Shown: in pieces, positions 35,203 to 46,623 of the stretch | Position numbering within the stretch: position 1 is the stretch's first letter | Layout: the number at the start of each line of letters is the position of its first letter | NCBI RefSeq assembly: GCF_016881005.1 | Contig: NZ_JACOPV010000006.1 | Location: forward strand, 186,001-250,000 | DNA from: Pseudomonas arcuscaelestis | GTDB taxonomy: Bacteria > Pseudomonadota > Gammaproteobacteria > Pseudomonadales > Pseudomonadaceae | Length of the DNA stretch: 64,000 bases | Reading direction: 5' to 3' | Made by a program: the position numbers and the translations under genes | Notes under the pieces: generated by a model | What the model saw: the letters and a program-made list of their open reading frames with translations, nothing else | Told to the model about the DNA's origin: nothing | Database searches by the model: none

Positions 35203-35659
35203 GGCCCGATTTGGTAGAAATCAATGTTCGGCGATATGTCGATTATGGGTACAGGTACGTTCATCCGCGCGTTTGCAAATATGCAAGAAACAGCGTGCTG
35301 GCGCTTGCCTCGCGCATTAGCGTCAGTACCATCTGAGTGGATTATTTACCTGTGCGCACGTCCAGTGTTGGCACCGAAAGCTCAGCGGCTTACTGTGCGC
35401 GGAATCCAGAGCGACCGCCCGCCGACTACGACACCATGGGTCATTCACTGGTTATATGGGACAGGGACCAAAAATAGGGTCGATATGCTGGCCCGATGAA
35501 ACCGAAGTCGATAAGGTTCGCTAATTAGCCGCAGGTAAAGCTTCCGCTTCGCTACAGATATCTGTCGCCCCCCTGTCTGGCGCTCGTGCCCTTGGCAGTT
35601 ACCGAGGGCGCAACAGGCGTCGCCTGCGCACTTACTCTTTACCCCAGTCAGGATTGCCA
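35203..35659. other. 457-bp gap between zorD and hsdM
   Basis: No coding frame with a ribosome site or family match was seen (a 91-codon rightward frame lacks both). The stretch must hold the hsdM promoter; the region 35480-35560 is locally AT-richer but no clear promoter pair or inverted repeat stands out. Confidence 0.5.
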
Positions 35660-38137
35660 ATGGCTATCAAGAAATCCGATCTTTACTCTTCCCTCTGGGC
35701 CTCGTGTGACGAGCTGCGCGGTGGGATGGATGCCAGCCAGTACAAGGACTACGTCCTGTTCATGCTGTTCATCAAGTACATCTCCGACAAGTACGGCAAT
35801 TCGGATGACTTCGCGCCGCCGGTCAACATCCCGGCGGGAGCCAGCTTCAAAGACATGATCGCCCTCAAGGGTAAGGCCGACATCGGCGACAAGATCAACA
35901 CGCAGATCATTCAACCGCTGATCGACGCCAACGCCCGGCTTGCGCGCAGTGACTTCCCCGACTTCAACGACCCAAACAAGCTCGGCGAAGGCGATGCGAT
36001 GGTGCAGCGTCTGACCAACCTGGTGGCTATCTTCGAGAAGCCTGAGTTGGATTTCTCGAAAAATCGCGCTGAGAACGATGACATTCTCGGCGATGCCTAC
36101 GAATACCTGATGCGTCATTTCGCCAGCGAAAGCGGCAAGAGCAAGGGGCAGTTCTACACCCCGTCCGAGGTCAGCCGCGTCATCGCCCAAGTCATCGGCA
36201 TCAGCCCGACCAATGCCGTGGCCAAGACGAGTGTCTATGACCCGACTTGCGGCTCAGGTTCGCTGTTGCTGAAAGTGGCCGACCAGGCGGGTACGCACAT
36301 CACCCTGGAAGGGCAGGAGATGGACGTGACCACCGCCGGTCTCGCTCGCATGAACATGATCCTGCACGACTTCCCGACCGCCAACATTCTGCAGGGCAAC
36401 ACACTGTCCACGCCCAAGTTCAAGGATGGTGAGCAGCTGCGTACCTATGACTACGTAGTGGCCAATCCGCCGTTCTCGGTCAAGAGCTGGAGCGTCGGGT
36501 TGACGCCAGCCAATGACCCCTATCAGCGCTTTGCCTGGGGCGAGCCACCGGCCAAACAGGGCGATTATGCCTTTTTGCTGCACATCATTCGTTCGCTGAA
36601 AAGTACCGGTAAAGGCGCCTGCATTCTGCCCCACGGTGTACTGTTTCGCGGCAATGCCGAGGCAGTGATCCGTGAGCAACTGGTGCGTTCCGGCTACCTC
36701 AAAGCCATTATCGGCCTGCCGGCCAACCTGTTTTTCGGCACGGGTATTCCCGCTTGCATCCTGGTGTTGGACAAGGAAAACGCTAGTGCGCGCAAAGGCA
36801 TTTTCATGATCGATGCCGCCAAGGGCTTTATCAAGGACGGCCCGAAGAACCGCCTGCGCGATCAGGATGTGCACAAGATCGTCGATACCTTTATCCGGCT
36901 GGATGAAAGCGACTCGCGCTATGCCCGCATGGTGACCTTCGACGAAATCAGCGACCCGAAGAACGACTTCAACCTCAACCTGCCGCGTTACATCGACAGT
37001 ACCGAACCTGAGGATATTCAGGACATCGACGGCCATTTGCGCGGTGGCATTCCCGAGCGTGATATCGACGCCTTTGACAGCTACTGGCAGGTGATGCCAG
37101 CGCTGCGCGCGGCGTTGTTCAAGCCGGCCAGCCATCCCGGTTACTTTGAGCTGGTCAGCCCTGAGGTGAAATCGGTCATTTTCGGCCATCCGCAGTTCAA
37201 TGCCTTCAAAGCAGGCGTGGATAAGCTGTTCAACCAATGGCTGGCGGACAGCACCCCTCAGTTGAAAAGCTTTGCAGTCAACAGCCACCCTAAAGAGCTG
37301 ATTGCCACACTGTCCGAAGACCTGCTCATTGCCTTCGCCAAAGCACCCTTGCTCGACCATTACGACATCTATCAGCACCTGATGGACTACTGGGCCGAGA
37401 CCATGCAGGACGACTGCTACCTGATCAGTGCCGACGGCTGGAAGGCCGCCGCTAAAGCGCGTGAAATCCTCAAGGTAAAGGATAAGAGCAACAAGCTGGG
37501 TTGGGCTGAGAAGCATGACTACTGCCAAGGCAAGCGCCGCTTCAAGTCGGACCTGATTCCGGTCGAGATTCTGATTGCCCGCTATTTCATGGCCGAGCGC
37601 AACGCTATTGAAGGCCTTGAAGCCCGGCTTGCCAGCGTTGAGCAAAGCATGAGTGAAATGCTTGAAGAGCACAGCGGGGAAGATGGCTCGCTCAGCGAAG
37701 TGGTCGAAGGCGAGGGTGACAAGCAGAAGGTCACCGCCAAAGCGATCAAGACACGCCAACGCGAGATTGGCATGGATCCGGATTATGAGGATGAGTTCAA
37801 GGTGTTGGCCGAATACGACGCCTTGATTGATCAGCAAAGCAGCCTTAAGGCCAAGCTCAAAAAGGCTGAGGAAGACCTCGAGAACAAGATCCACGCGAAA
37901 TACCCGCTGCTTGGCGAGGACGAGATCAAAAGCTTGGTGGTGGATGAAAAGTGGGTCGCCACCCTGGCCGCTGCCGTACAGGGCGAACTCGACCGAGTCT
38001 CTCAGACTCTGACCGGACGCATCCGCGAGCTGAGCGAGCGCTACGCCACACCGCTGCCACAGCTCACCGATGAAGTGGCCATGCTTGCCAGTCGTGTGGA
38101 AGAACATCTGAAAAAGATGGGGGCGGTATGGCAGTGA
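35660..38137 (+). CDS. hsdM: Type I restriction-modification DNA methyltransferase subunit HsdM
   Basis: An 825-residue adenine methyltransferase. The SAM-binding motif I DPTCGSG is at 194-200 and the catalytic NPPF at 269-272, after the usual N-terminal HsdM helical domain (YSSLWASCDELRGGMDASQYKDYVLFMLFIKYISDK, in parts). The 300-residue charged C-terminal extension (coiled coil around 640-760) makes it longer than the 500-residue classical HsdM. Start at MAIKKSDLY (35660), preferred to a TTG two codons earlier. It overlaps hsdS by 10 bp. Confidence 0.95.
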   Translation: MAIKKSDLYSSLWASCDELRGGMDASQYKDYVLFMLFIKYISDKYGNSDDFAPPVNIPAGASFKDMIALKGKADIGDKINTQIIQPLIDANARLARSDFPDFNDPNKLGEGDAMVQRLTNLVAIFEKPELDFSKNRAENDDILGDAYEYLMRHFASESGKSKGQFYTPSEVSRVIAQVIGISPTNAVAKTSVYDPTCGSGSLLLKVADQAGTHITLEGQEMDVTTAGLARMNMILHDFPTANILQGNTLSTPKFKDGEQLRTYDYVVANPPFSVKSWSVGLTPANDPYQRFAWGEPPAKQGDYAFLLHIIRSLKSTGKGACILPHGVLFRGNAEAVIREQLVRSGYLKAIIGLPANLFFGTGIPACILVLDKENASARKGIFMIDAAKGFIKDGPKNRLRDQDVHKIVDTFIRLDESDSRYARMVTFDEISDPKNDFNLNLPRYIDSTEPEDIQDIDGHLRGGIPERDIDAFDSYWQVMPALRAALFKPASHPGYFELVSPEVKSVIFGHPQFNAFKAGVDKLFNQWLADSTPQLKSFAVNSHPKELIATLSEDLLIAFAKAPLLDHYDIYQHLMDYWAETMQDDCYLISADGWKAAAKAREILKVKDKSNKLGWAEKHDYCQGKRRFKSDLIPVEILIARYFMAERNAIEGLEARLASVEQSMSEMLEEHSGEDGSLSEVVEGEGDKQKVTAKAIKTRQREIGMDPDYEDEFKVLAEYDALIDQQSSLKAKLKKAEEDLENKIHAKYPLLGEDEIKSLVVDEKWVATLAAAVQGELDRVSQTLTGRIRELSERYATPLPQLTDEVAMLASRVEEHLKKMGAVWQ

Positions 38138-39363
38138 AGGCGGGCTATAAGAAAACGGAAGTGGGGGTAATTCCAGATGATTGGGATGTCTCTACGGTCG
38201 GAGCAGAATTCGAAATTAAACTCGGCAAGATGCTTGACTCGGAAAAGAACGTCGGAGTACCTAAGCCCTACCTAGGTAATAAATCGGTTCAGTGGGGGCG
38301 AATTGACCTCAGTGACCTTCCAACTGTTCCGATGACTCGTGCAGACCTTGAAAAATATCGCCTTCGAGATGGTGATTTGCTGGTGTGCGAAGGTGGTGAT
38401 GTCGGTCGTGCTGCGCTTTGGAATTCGCCGTTGGAGGAATGTTATTACCAGAAGGCCCTTCACCGTTTGCGACCCCTTCGCGGTTTCGATTCACGGCTCA
38501 TGGTCGAGTTACTTCGTCAGTGGTCTGATCGTGGACTGCTCGCGAATTATGTAACTCAGACCAGCATCGCGCATCTTCCCCGTGAGAAGTTCATGGGAGT
38601 ACCTATGCCTGTTCCTCCCGTCCCAGAACAACGTGCCATCGCGACGGCATTGAGCGATGTGGATGCGCTGCTGAGCGCGTTGGAGCAGCTTCTCGCCAAG
38701 AAGCGCGACCTCAAACAGGCCGCCATGCAACAGCTCCTCACCGGCCAAACCCGACTACCCGGTTTCCACGGAGAGTGGGAGTTTAAGGCACTTGGCGACC
38801 TCGCAGATATTCGGAGCGGCGGCACGCCAAGCACTGCAGAGCCGAAATTTTGGGATGGAGAGGTCCTCTGGTGTACTCCGACCGATATCACGGCACTCAA
38901 GGGACGTAGATATTTGTTTGAGACTAGTCGCAGAATCACTGAGCTTGGGCTGAAATTCAGCTCGGCAGAGAAAATTCCTGCTAACTCAGTCGTTATGACA
39001 TCGCGAGCCACAATCGGCGACTGCGCTATCAATACCGTTCCGGTTTCTACGAATCAGGGGTTTAAGAATTTCGTTCCGTTTCATTATGTAGACGTAGACT
39101 TTCTCTATTATCTGCTCACGACGCAAAAGCAGGGATTCATCAGTCTCTGTGGAGGCAGCACATTTCTTGAAATCGGAAAAGGGCAGCTCGTTACATATGA
39201 AGTTCGGCTCCCGCTCGACAAAGGCGAACAAACCGCCATCGCCGCCGTGCTGTCCGATATGGACGCCGAACTGGAGGTATTGGAACAGCGCCTAACCAAA
39301 ACCCGCACCCTCAAGCAAGGCATGATGCAAGAGCTGCTAACCGGAAGAACCCGACTGCTATGA
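38128..39363 (+). CDS. hsdS: Type I restriction-modification specificity subunit HsdS
   Basis: A 411-residue HsdS with two target recognition domains (about 10-160 and 215-370), each followed by a helical conserved region; the duplicated signatures are ALSDVDALLSALEQLLAKKRDLKQAAMQQLLTGQTRL and its copy near the end (VLSDMDAELEVLEQRLTKTRTLKQGMMQELLTG, both given only in part). It determines the two half-sites recognised by HsdM and HsdR. The first TRD is lower in GC than the rest, as is common for exchanged TRDs. It overlaps the next gene by 4 bp (ATGA). Confidence 0.93.
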   Translation: MAVKAGYKKTEVGVIPDDWDVSTVGAEFEIKLGKMLDSEKNVGVPKPYLGNKSVQWGRIDLSDLPTVPMTRADLEKYRLRDGDLLVCEGGDVGRAALWNSPLEECYYQKALHRLRPLRGFDSRLMVELLRQWSDRGLLANYVTQTSIAHLPREKFMGVPMPVPPVPEQRAIATALSDVDALLSALEQLLAKKRDLKQAAMQQLLTGQTRLPGFHGEWEFKALGDLADIRSGGTPSTAEPKFWDGEVLWCTPTDITALKGRRYLFETSRRITELGLKFSSAEKIPANSVVMTSRATIGDCAINTVPVSTNQGFKNFVPFHYVDVDFLYYLLTTQKQGFISLCGGSTFLEIGKGQLVTYEVRLPLDKGEQTAIAAVLSDMDAELEVLEQRLTKTRTLKQGMMQELLTGRTRLL

Positions 39364-40769
39364 CCAACCTGAGCATGGAAGCGACTAAACTGCTGCGGAC
39401 CACTGAGCTCTCCAGCAAGATCATCAGCGTTTACGAACTGCTCATGGATTCTGCGCTGGATATTCCCCGGTACCAGCGCCCCTACAAGTGGACCGGCAAG
39501 AACATCAATCAACTGTTCTCCGATATCGCCATCCATAAGGACAAGTCGGCTTACCGCCTGGGCACTATTGTGTTTCACCACGAAGGTGGGACCAGGAACA
39601 TCGTCGATGGCCAGCAGCGGACCATAAGCCTGCTGCTGGCGGTCCGTGCGCTGATCCAGCGGAACAAAGAAGAAAAGCTCAAACGCAAAGACCTGCAGGA
39701 GCGCTTGCTCAAACTTGAACAAGCGATGGTGAACCCAAGCTTTACCAGCGAGATCTCGCAGAAGAACATCCACAGCAATTACCTTGAGGTGGCCCGCATT
39801 GTTTCCCGTGCGGACTTCACCGAGGCGCATATCGATTTCTTCCTGAACAAGTGTCAGGTCGTTGCCGTGGCGCTGAACGATGTGTCGGAAGCCTTCCAGT
39901 TCTTTGACTCGCAGAATGCGCGGGGCCGGGACCTGGAACCCCATGATCTGCTCAAGGCTTACCATCTGCGTGAGTTCAGCCCGCGTGACGAGCAGTTGAA
40001 GGCGGCCACGGTGGCGCGCTGGGAAAACAGTGATACCGATGAGTTGGCCACGCTGTTTTCGCAGTACCTGTACCGCATCCGCAGTTGGTCGAAAGGGGTT
40101 TCGGCGCGTTACTTCAGCAAGGACGACAGTGACTTATTCAAGGGCGTAAACATCGACACGGTGACCAGCTACCCCTATGTGGAGCAGCTGCGTATCGCCC
40201 ACCATTTTGTCGATAACTACAACGGGCAGTACGAGCGCAAGATCGACTCGCGCGAGCTTGGTTTTCCCTTCCACCTGGATCAGATCATCATCAATGGCCG
40301 GCGCTTCTTTGAGCTGATCAGCCACTATCAGGGCAAAGTGGCGCGGATCAGCGCCGAGTCTTGGAACGGACATGAGCTGGTGGGTGCTGAAGGGCTCGAT
40401 GGCTATGCGCAAACCATCATGAAAACCCTCAATAGCTACCCGGCAAGAACCCGCACCGGCGATTGCTACGTACGGGCGATGTTCGATTGCCTGCTGATTT
40501 ACTACATCGATAAGTTCGGTCACGCGGATATTTCCCGCGCCATCGAGAAGATTTTCATCTGGGCGTATAGCCTGCGCCTGAAGATGCAGGTGGTGCAGCT
40601 GGCCAGCATGGATAACCATGTGTTGGAGAACAATCTTTTCAGGTTGATCAAGGAAGCCACACGTCCCGCTGACTTTATTAACTGCACCCTGCCGGTATTG
40701 AGTGGCCAGAAGTCAACCAGAACCGGTGAGATCGAAGCTCTGTTCAAGGCGATGAAATACTATGAGTAG
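39360..40769 (+). CDS. DUF262 protein, HNH domain not evident
   Basis: A 469-residue DUF262 (GmrS/ParB-like) protein with the NTP-binding signature VDGQQRTISLLLAVR, D83 first, following LDIPRYQRPYKW. Such proteins are the ATPase/NTPase part of GmrSD-type restriction of modified DNA. The last 150 residues show no HNH or DUF1524 pattern, unlike the next protein, so this one may need that partner for cleavage. It overlaps hsdS by 4 bp and the next gene by 8 bp. Confidence 0.85.
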   Translation: MTNLSMEATKLLRTTELSSKIISVYELLMDSALDIPRYQRPYKWTGKNINQLFSDIAIHKDKSAYRLGTIVFHHEGGTRNIVDGQQRTISLLLAVRALIQRNKEEKLKRKDLQERLLKLEQAMVNPSFTSEISQKNIHSNYLEVARIVSRADFTEAHIDFFLNKCQVVAVALNDVSEAFQFFDSQNARGRDLEPHDLLKAYHLREFSPRDEQLKAATVARWENSDTDELATLFSQYLYRIRSWSKGVSARYFSKDDSDLFKGVNIDTVTSYPYVEQLRIAHHFVDNYNGQYERKIDSRELGFPFHLDQIIINGRRFFELISHYQGKVARISAESWNGHELVGAEGLDGYAQTIMKTLNSYPARTRTGDCYVRAMFDCLLIYYIDKFGHADISRAIEKIFIWAYSLRLKMQVVQLASMDNHVLENNLFRLIKEATRPADFINCTLPVLSGQKSTRTGEIEALFKAMKYYE

Positions 40770-42735
40770 GGAAATCAGTCAGCTCTCCATCAAGGCGCTG
40801 CTCAGCGGTCGGGATGAGTACGTCATCCCGATGTATCAGCGCAATTACGCCTGGGAGGAGGGCGAAATCACGCAGCTGATTCAGGACGTGATCGATTACC
40901 TGCCGAAGAAGGGCGAAAACGCGCGCAATTATTACATTGGCACCTTGGTGGTGTATGAGCGCCCGGATAGCAAAACACCGGTGTTTGAAACCATTGACGG
41001 CCAACAGCGGCTGACGACCCTGTCGTTGCTGACGTCGTATCTGAAAAACACCAAGGCTGTCGAGCTTGCCTGGTATTCAAACCTGAGTATCCACTTCGAT
41101 AGCCGCGAGCATTCGCGCGCAACCTTTGCGGCTATCTTCGAGAAGAAGTTCAATGACGACCCCGCAGAGGTTTTGACTAAGAAGCAGATCAATACCGGCA
41201 TCCTCAATGGCTATCGCCTTATCCACAAAGTCTTGCCGCAGAAGCTGAATGAGAACGGAGTTTCACCTCAGCAATTCGCCGACTACTTGTTTGGCTACGT
41301 GCAAATCATGCGGGTGAAAGTGCCGGCGGATACGGACCTGAACCATTACTTCGAGATCATGAATAATCGCGGTGAGCAGCTGGAAAAGCACGAGGTGCTC
41401 AAGGCGCGGATGATGGAGCAGTTGCAGGGCTGCGAGCAGAGTCAGAATTGCCTGCATGCAGTATGGGAAGCCTGCGCGAACATGGAGCGCTATGTGCAAA
41501 TGGGCTTCACGCCTGGCCAACGTGGCAGCATTTTTGGCGAAGGGGACTGGGGACAGTTTCAACTCGCTGACTTCGATTCGCTTCGGGCTGCACTGCACAA
41601 AACTCAGGAGGTGACTGCCCGGCAGGACACTCGCATGACTCTTGATCAGATCATTGCCAAGGTCCCGGTCGCTGCGAAGCAGGGTGAGTCAGGTGAGGAG
41701 GCGCCAGATCGCTTCAACACGGTGATTAATTTTCCCAACTTTCTGTTGCATGTACTGCGTGTCCAAACGCGAGCGGACATCCCATTGGATGACAAACGCC
41801 TGCTCGATACCTTTGAGGCTCATGTGCTCAAGCAGCCAGACCCTGTTGCGGCAGTGAAGCGTTTTACCTTTAGCCTGCTGCGTTGCAAGTATCTGTTTGA
41901 CCAATATGTGATCAAGCGCGAGTTCATCAAGGGCTCGGATGGTTGGAGTCTCAAACGCTTCAAGTGGAACAAAGGTGGCGATCACAGTAGCGCCGGACGG
42001 GGGAGTTATGTGAATACCTTCGGCGAAGAGGACGGCAATGAAGGCATCAACCGCCGCATCCTGATGTTGCTGTCAGCATTTCATGTTTCTACGCCAACGC
42101 TGGTTTACAAGCACTGGCTGAATGCGGCGCTGTTTCACCTGTTTTACGCTGAGCAGATTGAGGCTCAGGTTTATCTGCGGCACATGGAGTCGGTAGCAAA
42201 GGCGTTTGTCTTTGATCGCTTTCTGGCCCAAGAGGCAGGCCTGGATTACTTTGCGATGATCTATACCAATCGGGGCGCCTGTCAGACACGCCGCGAAAGC
42301 ATTGCGGCAGAGACGGTGGAGTCTCGGTTGACGTTCGGCAATATCGAAAACAACCTGATTTTCAACTTCCTGGACTATCTGCTTTGGCTTGAGCTCGGGA
42401 CGAATGACAAGGTTAAATCCTATGAGTTCACCTTCCGTAGTTCGGTGGAGCATTACTACCCTCAACATCCGCTAGACGGACAGGTGCAGCTCGATGCCGA
42501 CACGCTCAATTCGTTCGGCAATCTATGCCTGATCAGCCACAGCAAGAATTCTCGACTGAGCAATTTCATGCCCGCGGCCAAGAAAGAGTTTTATAAGAAC
42601 AACACCATCGATAGCGTTAAACAGTATTTGATGATGGAAACAGAATCTTGGGATGCCGACGCCATACGCGCCCACTCCGAAAAAATGAATAACGTGTTGC
42701 TCAATAGCCTCGTCAGCAAACACGAATCCGAGTAA
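40762..42735 (+). CDS. DUF262-DUF1524 protein (GmrSD-like nuclease)
   Basis: A 657-residue two-domain protein: DUF262 in the N-terminal third ([14 protein letters not shown], then [14 protein letters not shown]79 first) and a C-terminal DUF1524 His-Me finger nuclease domain with HYYPQHP at 564-570 and the [20 protein letters not shown] pattern. This is the single-chain GmrSD layout, known to cut modified DNA with NTP hydrolysis. It lies between hsdS and hsdR in a coupled operon (10 bp before hsdR), so it may guard against phages whose modified bases block the type I enzyme. Confidence 0.88.
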   Translation: MSREISQLSIKALLSGRDEYVIPMYQRNYAWEEGEITQLIQDVIDYLPKKGENARNYYIGTLVVYERPDSKTPVFETIDGQQRLTTLSLLTSYLKNTKAVELAWYSNLSIHFDSREHSRATFAAIFEKKFNDDPAEVLTKKQINTGILNGYRLIHKVLPQKLNENGVSPQQFADYLFGYVQIMRVKVPADTDLNHYFEIMNNRGEQLEKHEVLKARMMEQLQGCEQSQNCLHAVWEACANMERYVQMGFTPGQRGSIFGEGDWGQFQLADFDSLRAALHKTQEVTARQDTRMTLDQIIAKVPVAAKQGESGEEAPDRFNTVINFPNFLLHVLRVQTRADIPLDDKRLLDTFEAHVLKQPDPVAAVKRFTFSLLRCKYLFDQYVIKREFIKGSDGWSLKRFKWNKGGDHSSAGRGSYVNTFGEEDGNEGINRRILMLLSAFHVSTPTLVYKHWLNAALFHLFYAEQIEAQVYLRHMESVAKAFVFDRFLAQEAGLDYFAMIYTNRGACQTRRESIAAETVESRLTFGNIENNLIFNFLDYLLWLELGTNDKVKSYEFTFRSSVEHYYPQHPLDGQVQLDADTLNSFGNLCLISHSKNSRLSNFMPAAKKEFYKNNTIDSVKQYLMMETESWDADAIRAHSEKMNNVLLNSLVSKHESE

Positions 42736-42745
42736 ACCCTGCAGG

Positions 42746-45700
42746 ATGCACCTGATGATTCAACAACCTCGCTCCGAACGTCGCACCCAGAATCGTATTG
42801 TGGCCTTGTTTACGGACAAGTCGCGGCCTGATTGTCTTGGATACGACTACCTGGGTGAGTGGAGCAAGCGTGGGCAAAATCGCAATATTGAAGTCGAGCT
42901 GTTGCAGGCAAACCTGAAGCAGCGGGACTACTCCGGTGCGCAAATATCAGCAGCGTTGCAAAGGCTGATGACTGCGGCTGATTCCACTGGCATCACGCTT
43001 TATCAGGCTAATTTGCGTACCTACCAGTTGCTTCGTTACGGCGTGCCAGTGCAGGTGGCTGTTGGTCAGGCCCATGAGACGGTGCATCTGGTTGATTGGG
43101 AGAATCCTGAACGCAATGACTTTGCCATTGCCGAGGAAGTGACCTTGTGCGGTGGCCATGAGCGCCGCCCTGATTTGGTGATCTACCTGAACGGTATCGC
43201 TATCGGCGTGATTGAGCTCAAGCGCAGTTCGGTTGAGGTGGCCGATGGCATTAACCAGCTGATCACCAACCAGGAGGAAATCTTCAACAAGGGTTTCTTC
43301 AGTACAGTGCAGTTGGTCTTCGCTGGCAGTGACTCTCAGGGCTTGCGCTACGGCACGGCGACTACTCGCGCCGAGTTCTTTGTCGAGTGGAAGGCGTCTT
43401 CCCTGAACGCTGGGCCTGAAGAGCTGAATACCCTGCGGGAGATGCCTGCTCGCTACCAAGTGCTAACGGGTGCAGAAGTGCCACAGTCTGGTTATTTGCT
43501 GGACGACCCGCTGGCGCAGATGTGCGAGAAGTCTCGTTTACTCGATCTGATTCGCAACTTCATCATCTTCGATGCGGGTATCAAGAAGGTGCCGCGCCCT
43601 CATCAATACGCTGCAGTGAAGGCCGCGCAGGAGCGGGTTCGGCGTAAAGAGGGTGGGGTTATCTGGCATACCCAAGGCAGTGGTAAGAGCATTCTGATGG
43701 TGCTGATCGCCAAGTGGTTGCTGGAGCATGATCCTGAGGCGCGCATTCTGGTCATCACGGATCGCGATGAGCTGGACAAGCAAATATCCGGGGTGATGCG
43801 TAATGCCGGGGTAATCGGCAACGACTCGCCCTCGCCACGTATTACCTCCCGTGCCGATCTTGTGCAGAAGCTTTCCGCTACCTCGCCGCGCTTGCTCTGT
43901 GCGCTGTTGCACAAGTTTGAGCCAGATCTGAGCGTGCCGCCACCGCCCATGCATGGGCGCTTCTATGTATTTGTGGATGAATGCCACCGCACCCAAGGCG
44001 GTGACATGAACAAGCAAATGAAGCAGTGGCTGGCCAATGCCCTGTTTATTGGCTTTACTGGTACACCGCTGCTGCGCAAGGACAAACAGACTACGCGCGA
44101 TGTGTTCGGCACTTACATCCACACCTACAAATTCCACGAAGCCGTGGCGGACAAGGTGGTGCTGGACCTTAAGTATGAAGCACGCGACGTACCGCAGCGT
44201 TTGACCTCGCAAAAGGCCATCGATGCCTGGTTCGAGCAGAAAACCAAAGCATTGAACAACTACCAGAAGTCGATCTTGCGCAAGCGCTGGGCGACCATGG
44301 AAGCGCTTATGAGTGCCGGCGAGCGCAAGCAGCGCATCATCGCCAGTATCATTGAGGACTTCAGCCTGAAGCCGCGGCTGAATAACGACCGGGGTACCGC
44401 CATTCTGGTGGCAGCCAGCATCTACGATGCCTGTCATTACTTCCGCTTGTTTGAGACCACATCGTTTGGCCCTTACTGCGGCATCATTACGTCCTATGAG
44501 CCGAACCACAACGCGATCTCCCGCGAGCCCGCACAAAGCGATGAGCGCTATAAGTTTGATACCTATACGCAGTACGTACTGAAGCCCGGTCAGACCACCA
44601 CCGTTTATGAAGAAGAGACCAAGCGTCGCTTCATTGAGGAACCGGCCAACCTGAAGCTACTCATCGTGGTCAGCAAGCTGCTGACTGGCTTCGATGCACC
44701 CAGTTGCTCCTACATCTATCTGGATAACGAGCTGCGGGACCATAACCTGTTCCAGGCAATTTGCCGCACCAACCGACTCGACGGCGATGATAAGGACTTT
44801 GGCTATATCGTCGACTTCAAAGAGCTGTTCGGCGACGTGCAAGATGCCATTTCGGTGTACACCTCTGACGAGTTAGATGTCGACGCAGGTAGCGGGGGCA
44901 ATAACAACGTTGAGCTGAAGAATTGGCTGGTCGAAGGGAAGAAGCAACTGGACGCTGCCCGAGAGGCATTGAGCTATTTGTGCGCCCCCGTGGCGCCGCC
45001 ACGGGAGGTTGAGCAGTTTATCCATTACTTCTGTGGTTCTGCCGCTAACGCCAATGGGCTGGATGAGACCGAAGCACTGCGGGTGTCCTTCTACAAGACG
45101 GTGGCTTCATTTGTGCGGGCGTTTGCCGATTTGGCGCAGAACCTCACCGAAGCTGGTTACTCGGCTGCTGAAGCGGGAAGGCTGCAAACTGAGGTGCAGT
45201 TCTATGCAGACCTGCGTGAGGCGATCAAGAAACATTCCGGCGAAGAGTTGGATATCAAGCCATTCGAAGCGGACATGCGGCATCTGCTCAATACTTATAT
45301 TCAGGCAGACCACGCCGATCCGATGAGCACGGTCGATAATTTTTCGCTGGTTGAATTGATCGTTCAGACTGGCGTTCACGATGCCATCGCCAAAAAGCTC
45401 AACGCCAAAGGCAACCTCTCCAAGGGGGCGATTGCCGAAGGCATTATCAACAACGTGCGCAAGACCATCATTCGTGAACAATTGACAGATCCGAAGTTCT
45501 ACGAGGGTATGTCGCAGTTGCTTGAGGATCTGATCAAACAGAGTCGTGAAGATGCTGCCGCTTACGAGGAGTTTTTGCGCAAGGCCGAGGCGCTGGTCAG
45601 ACAGTTGGGGCAGAAAGGACCAGGAAACTCTCCGGAAGCACTTAACGGCCACAGGGAAGCTACTGTGCTTTTTAACAACCTCGACAGAATTGCAACGACC

Positions 45701-45907
45701 ACCTTCCAGTGCCCGATGGATGAAGAGGCAAAGGTGAAACTGGCTTTGGATATTGATCTGGCGATGCGCGGATCGGCCCCTTCATCCTGGCGAGGAGACC
45801 CTGCGCGGGAAGCGCAGGTTCTTAACGCGCTGTTCCCTTTGATGGGGCGTGACCGTGTAGCGACCTCGGCAATATTCGAGATCATCAAGAACCAACAGGG
45901 CTATTGA
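42746..45907 (+). CDS. hsdR: Type I restriction endonuclease subunit HsdR
   Basis: A 1053-residue motor/nuclease subunit. The PD-(D/E)xK nuclease site is D143 ... E157-x-K159 ([19 protein letters not shown]). The SF2 motor has Walker A GSGKS at 311-315 ([11 protein letters not shown]) and Walker B DECH at 411-414. The C-terminal helical region would bind HsdM/HsdS. It translocates and cuts DNA lacking the HsdMS methyl mark. The TGA overlaps the next ATG by one base. Confidence 0.95.
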   Translation: MHLMIQQPRSERRTQNRIVALFTDKSRPDCLGYDYLGEWSKRGQNRNIEVELLQANLKQRDYSGAQISAALQRLMTAADSTGITLYQANLRTYQLLRYGVPVQVAVGQAHETVHLVDWENPERNDFAIAEEVTLCGGHERRPDLVIYLNGIAIGVIELKRSSVEVADGINQLITNQEEIFNKGFFSTVQLVFAGSDSQGLRYGTATTRAEFFVEWKASSLNAGPEELNTLREMPARYQVLTGAEVPQSGYLLDDPLAQMCEKSRLLDLIRNFIIFDAGIKKVPRPHQYAAVKAAQERVRRKEGGVIWHTQGSGKSILMVLIAKWLLEHDPEARILVITDRDELDKQISGVMRNAGVIGNDSPSPRITSRADLVQKLSATSPRLLCALLHKFEPDLSVPPPPMHGRFYVFVDECHRTQGGDMNKQMKQWLANALFIGFTGTPLLRKDKQTTRDVFGTYIHTYKFHEAVADKVVLDLKYEARDVPQRLTSQKAIDAWFEQKTKALNNYQKSILRKRWATMEALMSAGERKQRIIASIIEDFSLKPRLNNDRGTAILVAASIYDACHYFRLFETTSFGPYCGIITSYEPNHNAISREPAQSDERYKFDTYTQYVLKPGQTTTVYEEETKRRFIEEPANLKLLIVVSKLLTGFDAPSCSYIYLDNELRDHNLFQAICRTNRLDGDDKDFGYIVDFKELFGDVQDAISVYTSDELDVDAGSGGNNNVELKNWLVEGKKQLDAAREALSYLCAPVAPPREVEQFIHYFCGSAANANGLDETEALRVSFYKTVASFVRAFADLAQNLTEAGYSAAEAGRLQTEVQFYADLREAIKKHSGEELDIKPFEADMRHLLNTYIQADHADPMSTVDNFSLVELIVQTGVHDAIAKKLNAKGNLSKGAIAEGIINNVRKTIIREQLTDPKFYEGMSQLLEDLIKQSREDAAAYEEFLRKAEALVRQLGQKGPGNSPEALNGHREATVLFNNLDRIATTTFQCPMDEEAKVKLALDIDLAMRGSAPSSWRGDPAREAQVLNALFPLMGRDRVATSAIFEIIKNQQGY

Positions 45908-46623
45908 TGAGCGAGATTATTGAGCTGGGCGATATTTCAATTTCGGTGACCAGGAAAGACATCAAGAATGTCCACCTGAGTGTGCACCCGCCCGAGGGGC
46001 GGGTAACGTTAGTTGCCCCAACAAGCACGCGGCTTGAAGTCGCTCGGGCTTATGCTATTTCCAGGCTGGGCTGGATTCGCGAGCAACAGAGCAAACTGGA
46101 GGCGCAGGCGCGTGAAGCGCCGCGTCAGTTTGTGGAAAGAGAAAGCCACTATGTTTGGGGCCGACGTTACCTGATGGTGGTTAACCACCAAGACGCCAAG
46201 CCATCGGTGGTGCTCGACCACAAACGCATCACCTTAACTGTTCGCCCCGGCAGTGATGCGCATAAGCGCGCCGAAGTGATACACGAATGGCAGAAGCTGC
46301 AACTGCACGCCGTGGTGCCAGTGTTGATCAGGAAGTGGGAGCGCAAGCTGAAGGTTAAGGTGGCTGGTTATTACCTGCAGCGGATGAAAACCAAATGGGG
46401 TAGCTGTAACCATCAAGCAGGGAACATTCGACTGAACACCGAGTTGGTGAAGAAGCCGAAAGACCTGCTTGAGTACGTGATCGTCCACGAGATGGTTCAC
46501 CTGCTTGAGCCCACCCACAATGAGCGCTTTATCTCCATCCTCGGGGAGCATTTTCCAACCTGGCGCGAGGCCCGCGCCGAGTTGAATGAGTTGCCGCTGG
46601 CTGCGGAGGTTTGGAAAGAGTGA
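45907..46623 (+). CDS. YgjP-like (DUF45) zinc metalloprotease
   Basis: A 238-residue protein with the zincin motif HEMVH at 194-198, followed by LLEPTHNERF, which supplies the third ligand in this family. It corresponds to the YgjP/DUF45 group often found downstream of hsdR. Its substrate is unknown; regulation of the restriction subunit by proteolysis is conceivable. Start at the ATG overlapping the hsdR stop (TGATG). The 292 bp to the next gene hold no frame or hairpin I can support. Confidence 0.88.
   Translation: MSEIIELGDISISVTRKDIKNVHLSVHPPEGRVTLVAPTSTRLEVARAYAISRLGWIREQQSKLEAQAREAPRQFVERESHYVWGRRYLMVVNHQDAKPSVVLDHKRITLTVRPGSDAHKRAEVIHEWQKLQLHAVVPVLIRKWERKLKVKVAGYYLQRMKTKWGSCNHQAGNIRLNTELVKKPKDLLEYVIVHEMVHLLEPTHNERFISILGEHFPTWREARAELNELPLAAEVWKE

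Noticed and set aside
36254..38107. Antisense open frame of about 617 codons opposite hsdM
   Set aside because: Shadow of a well-supported methyltransferase gene; composition is not protein-like.
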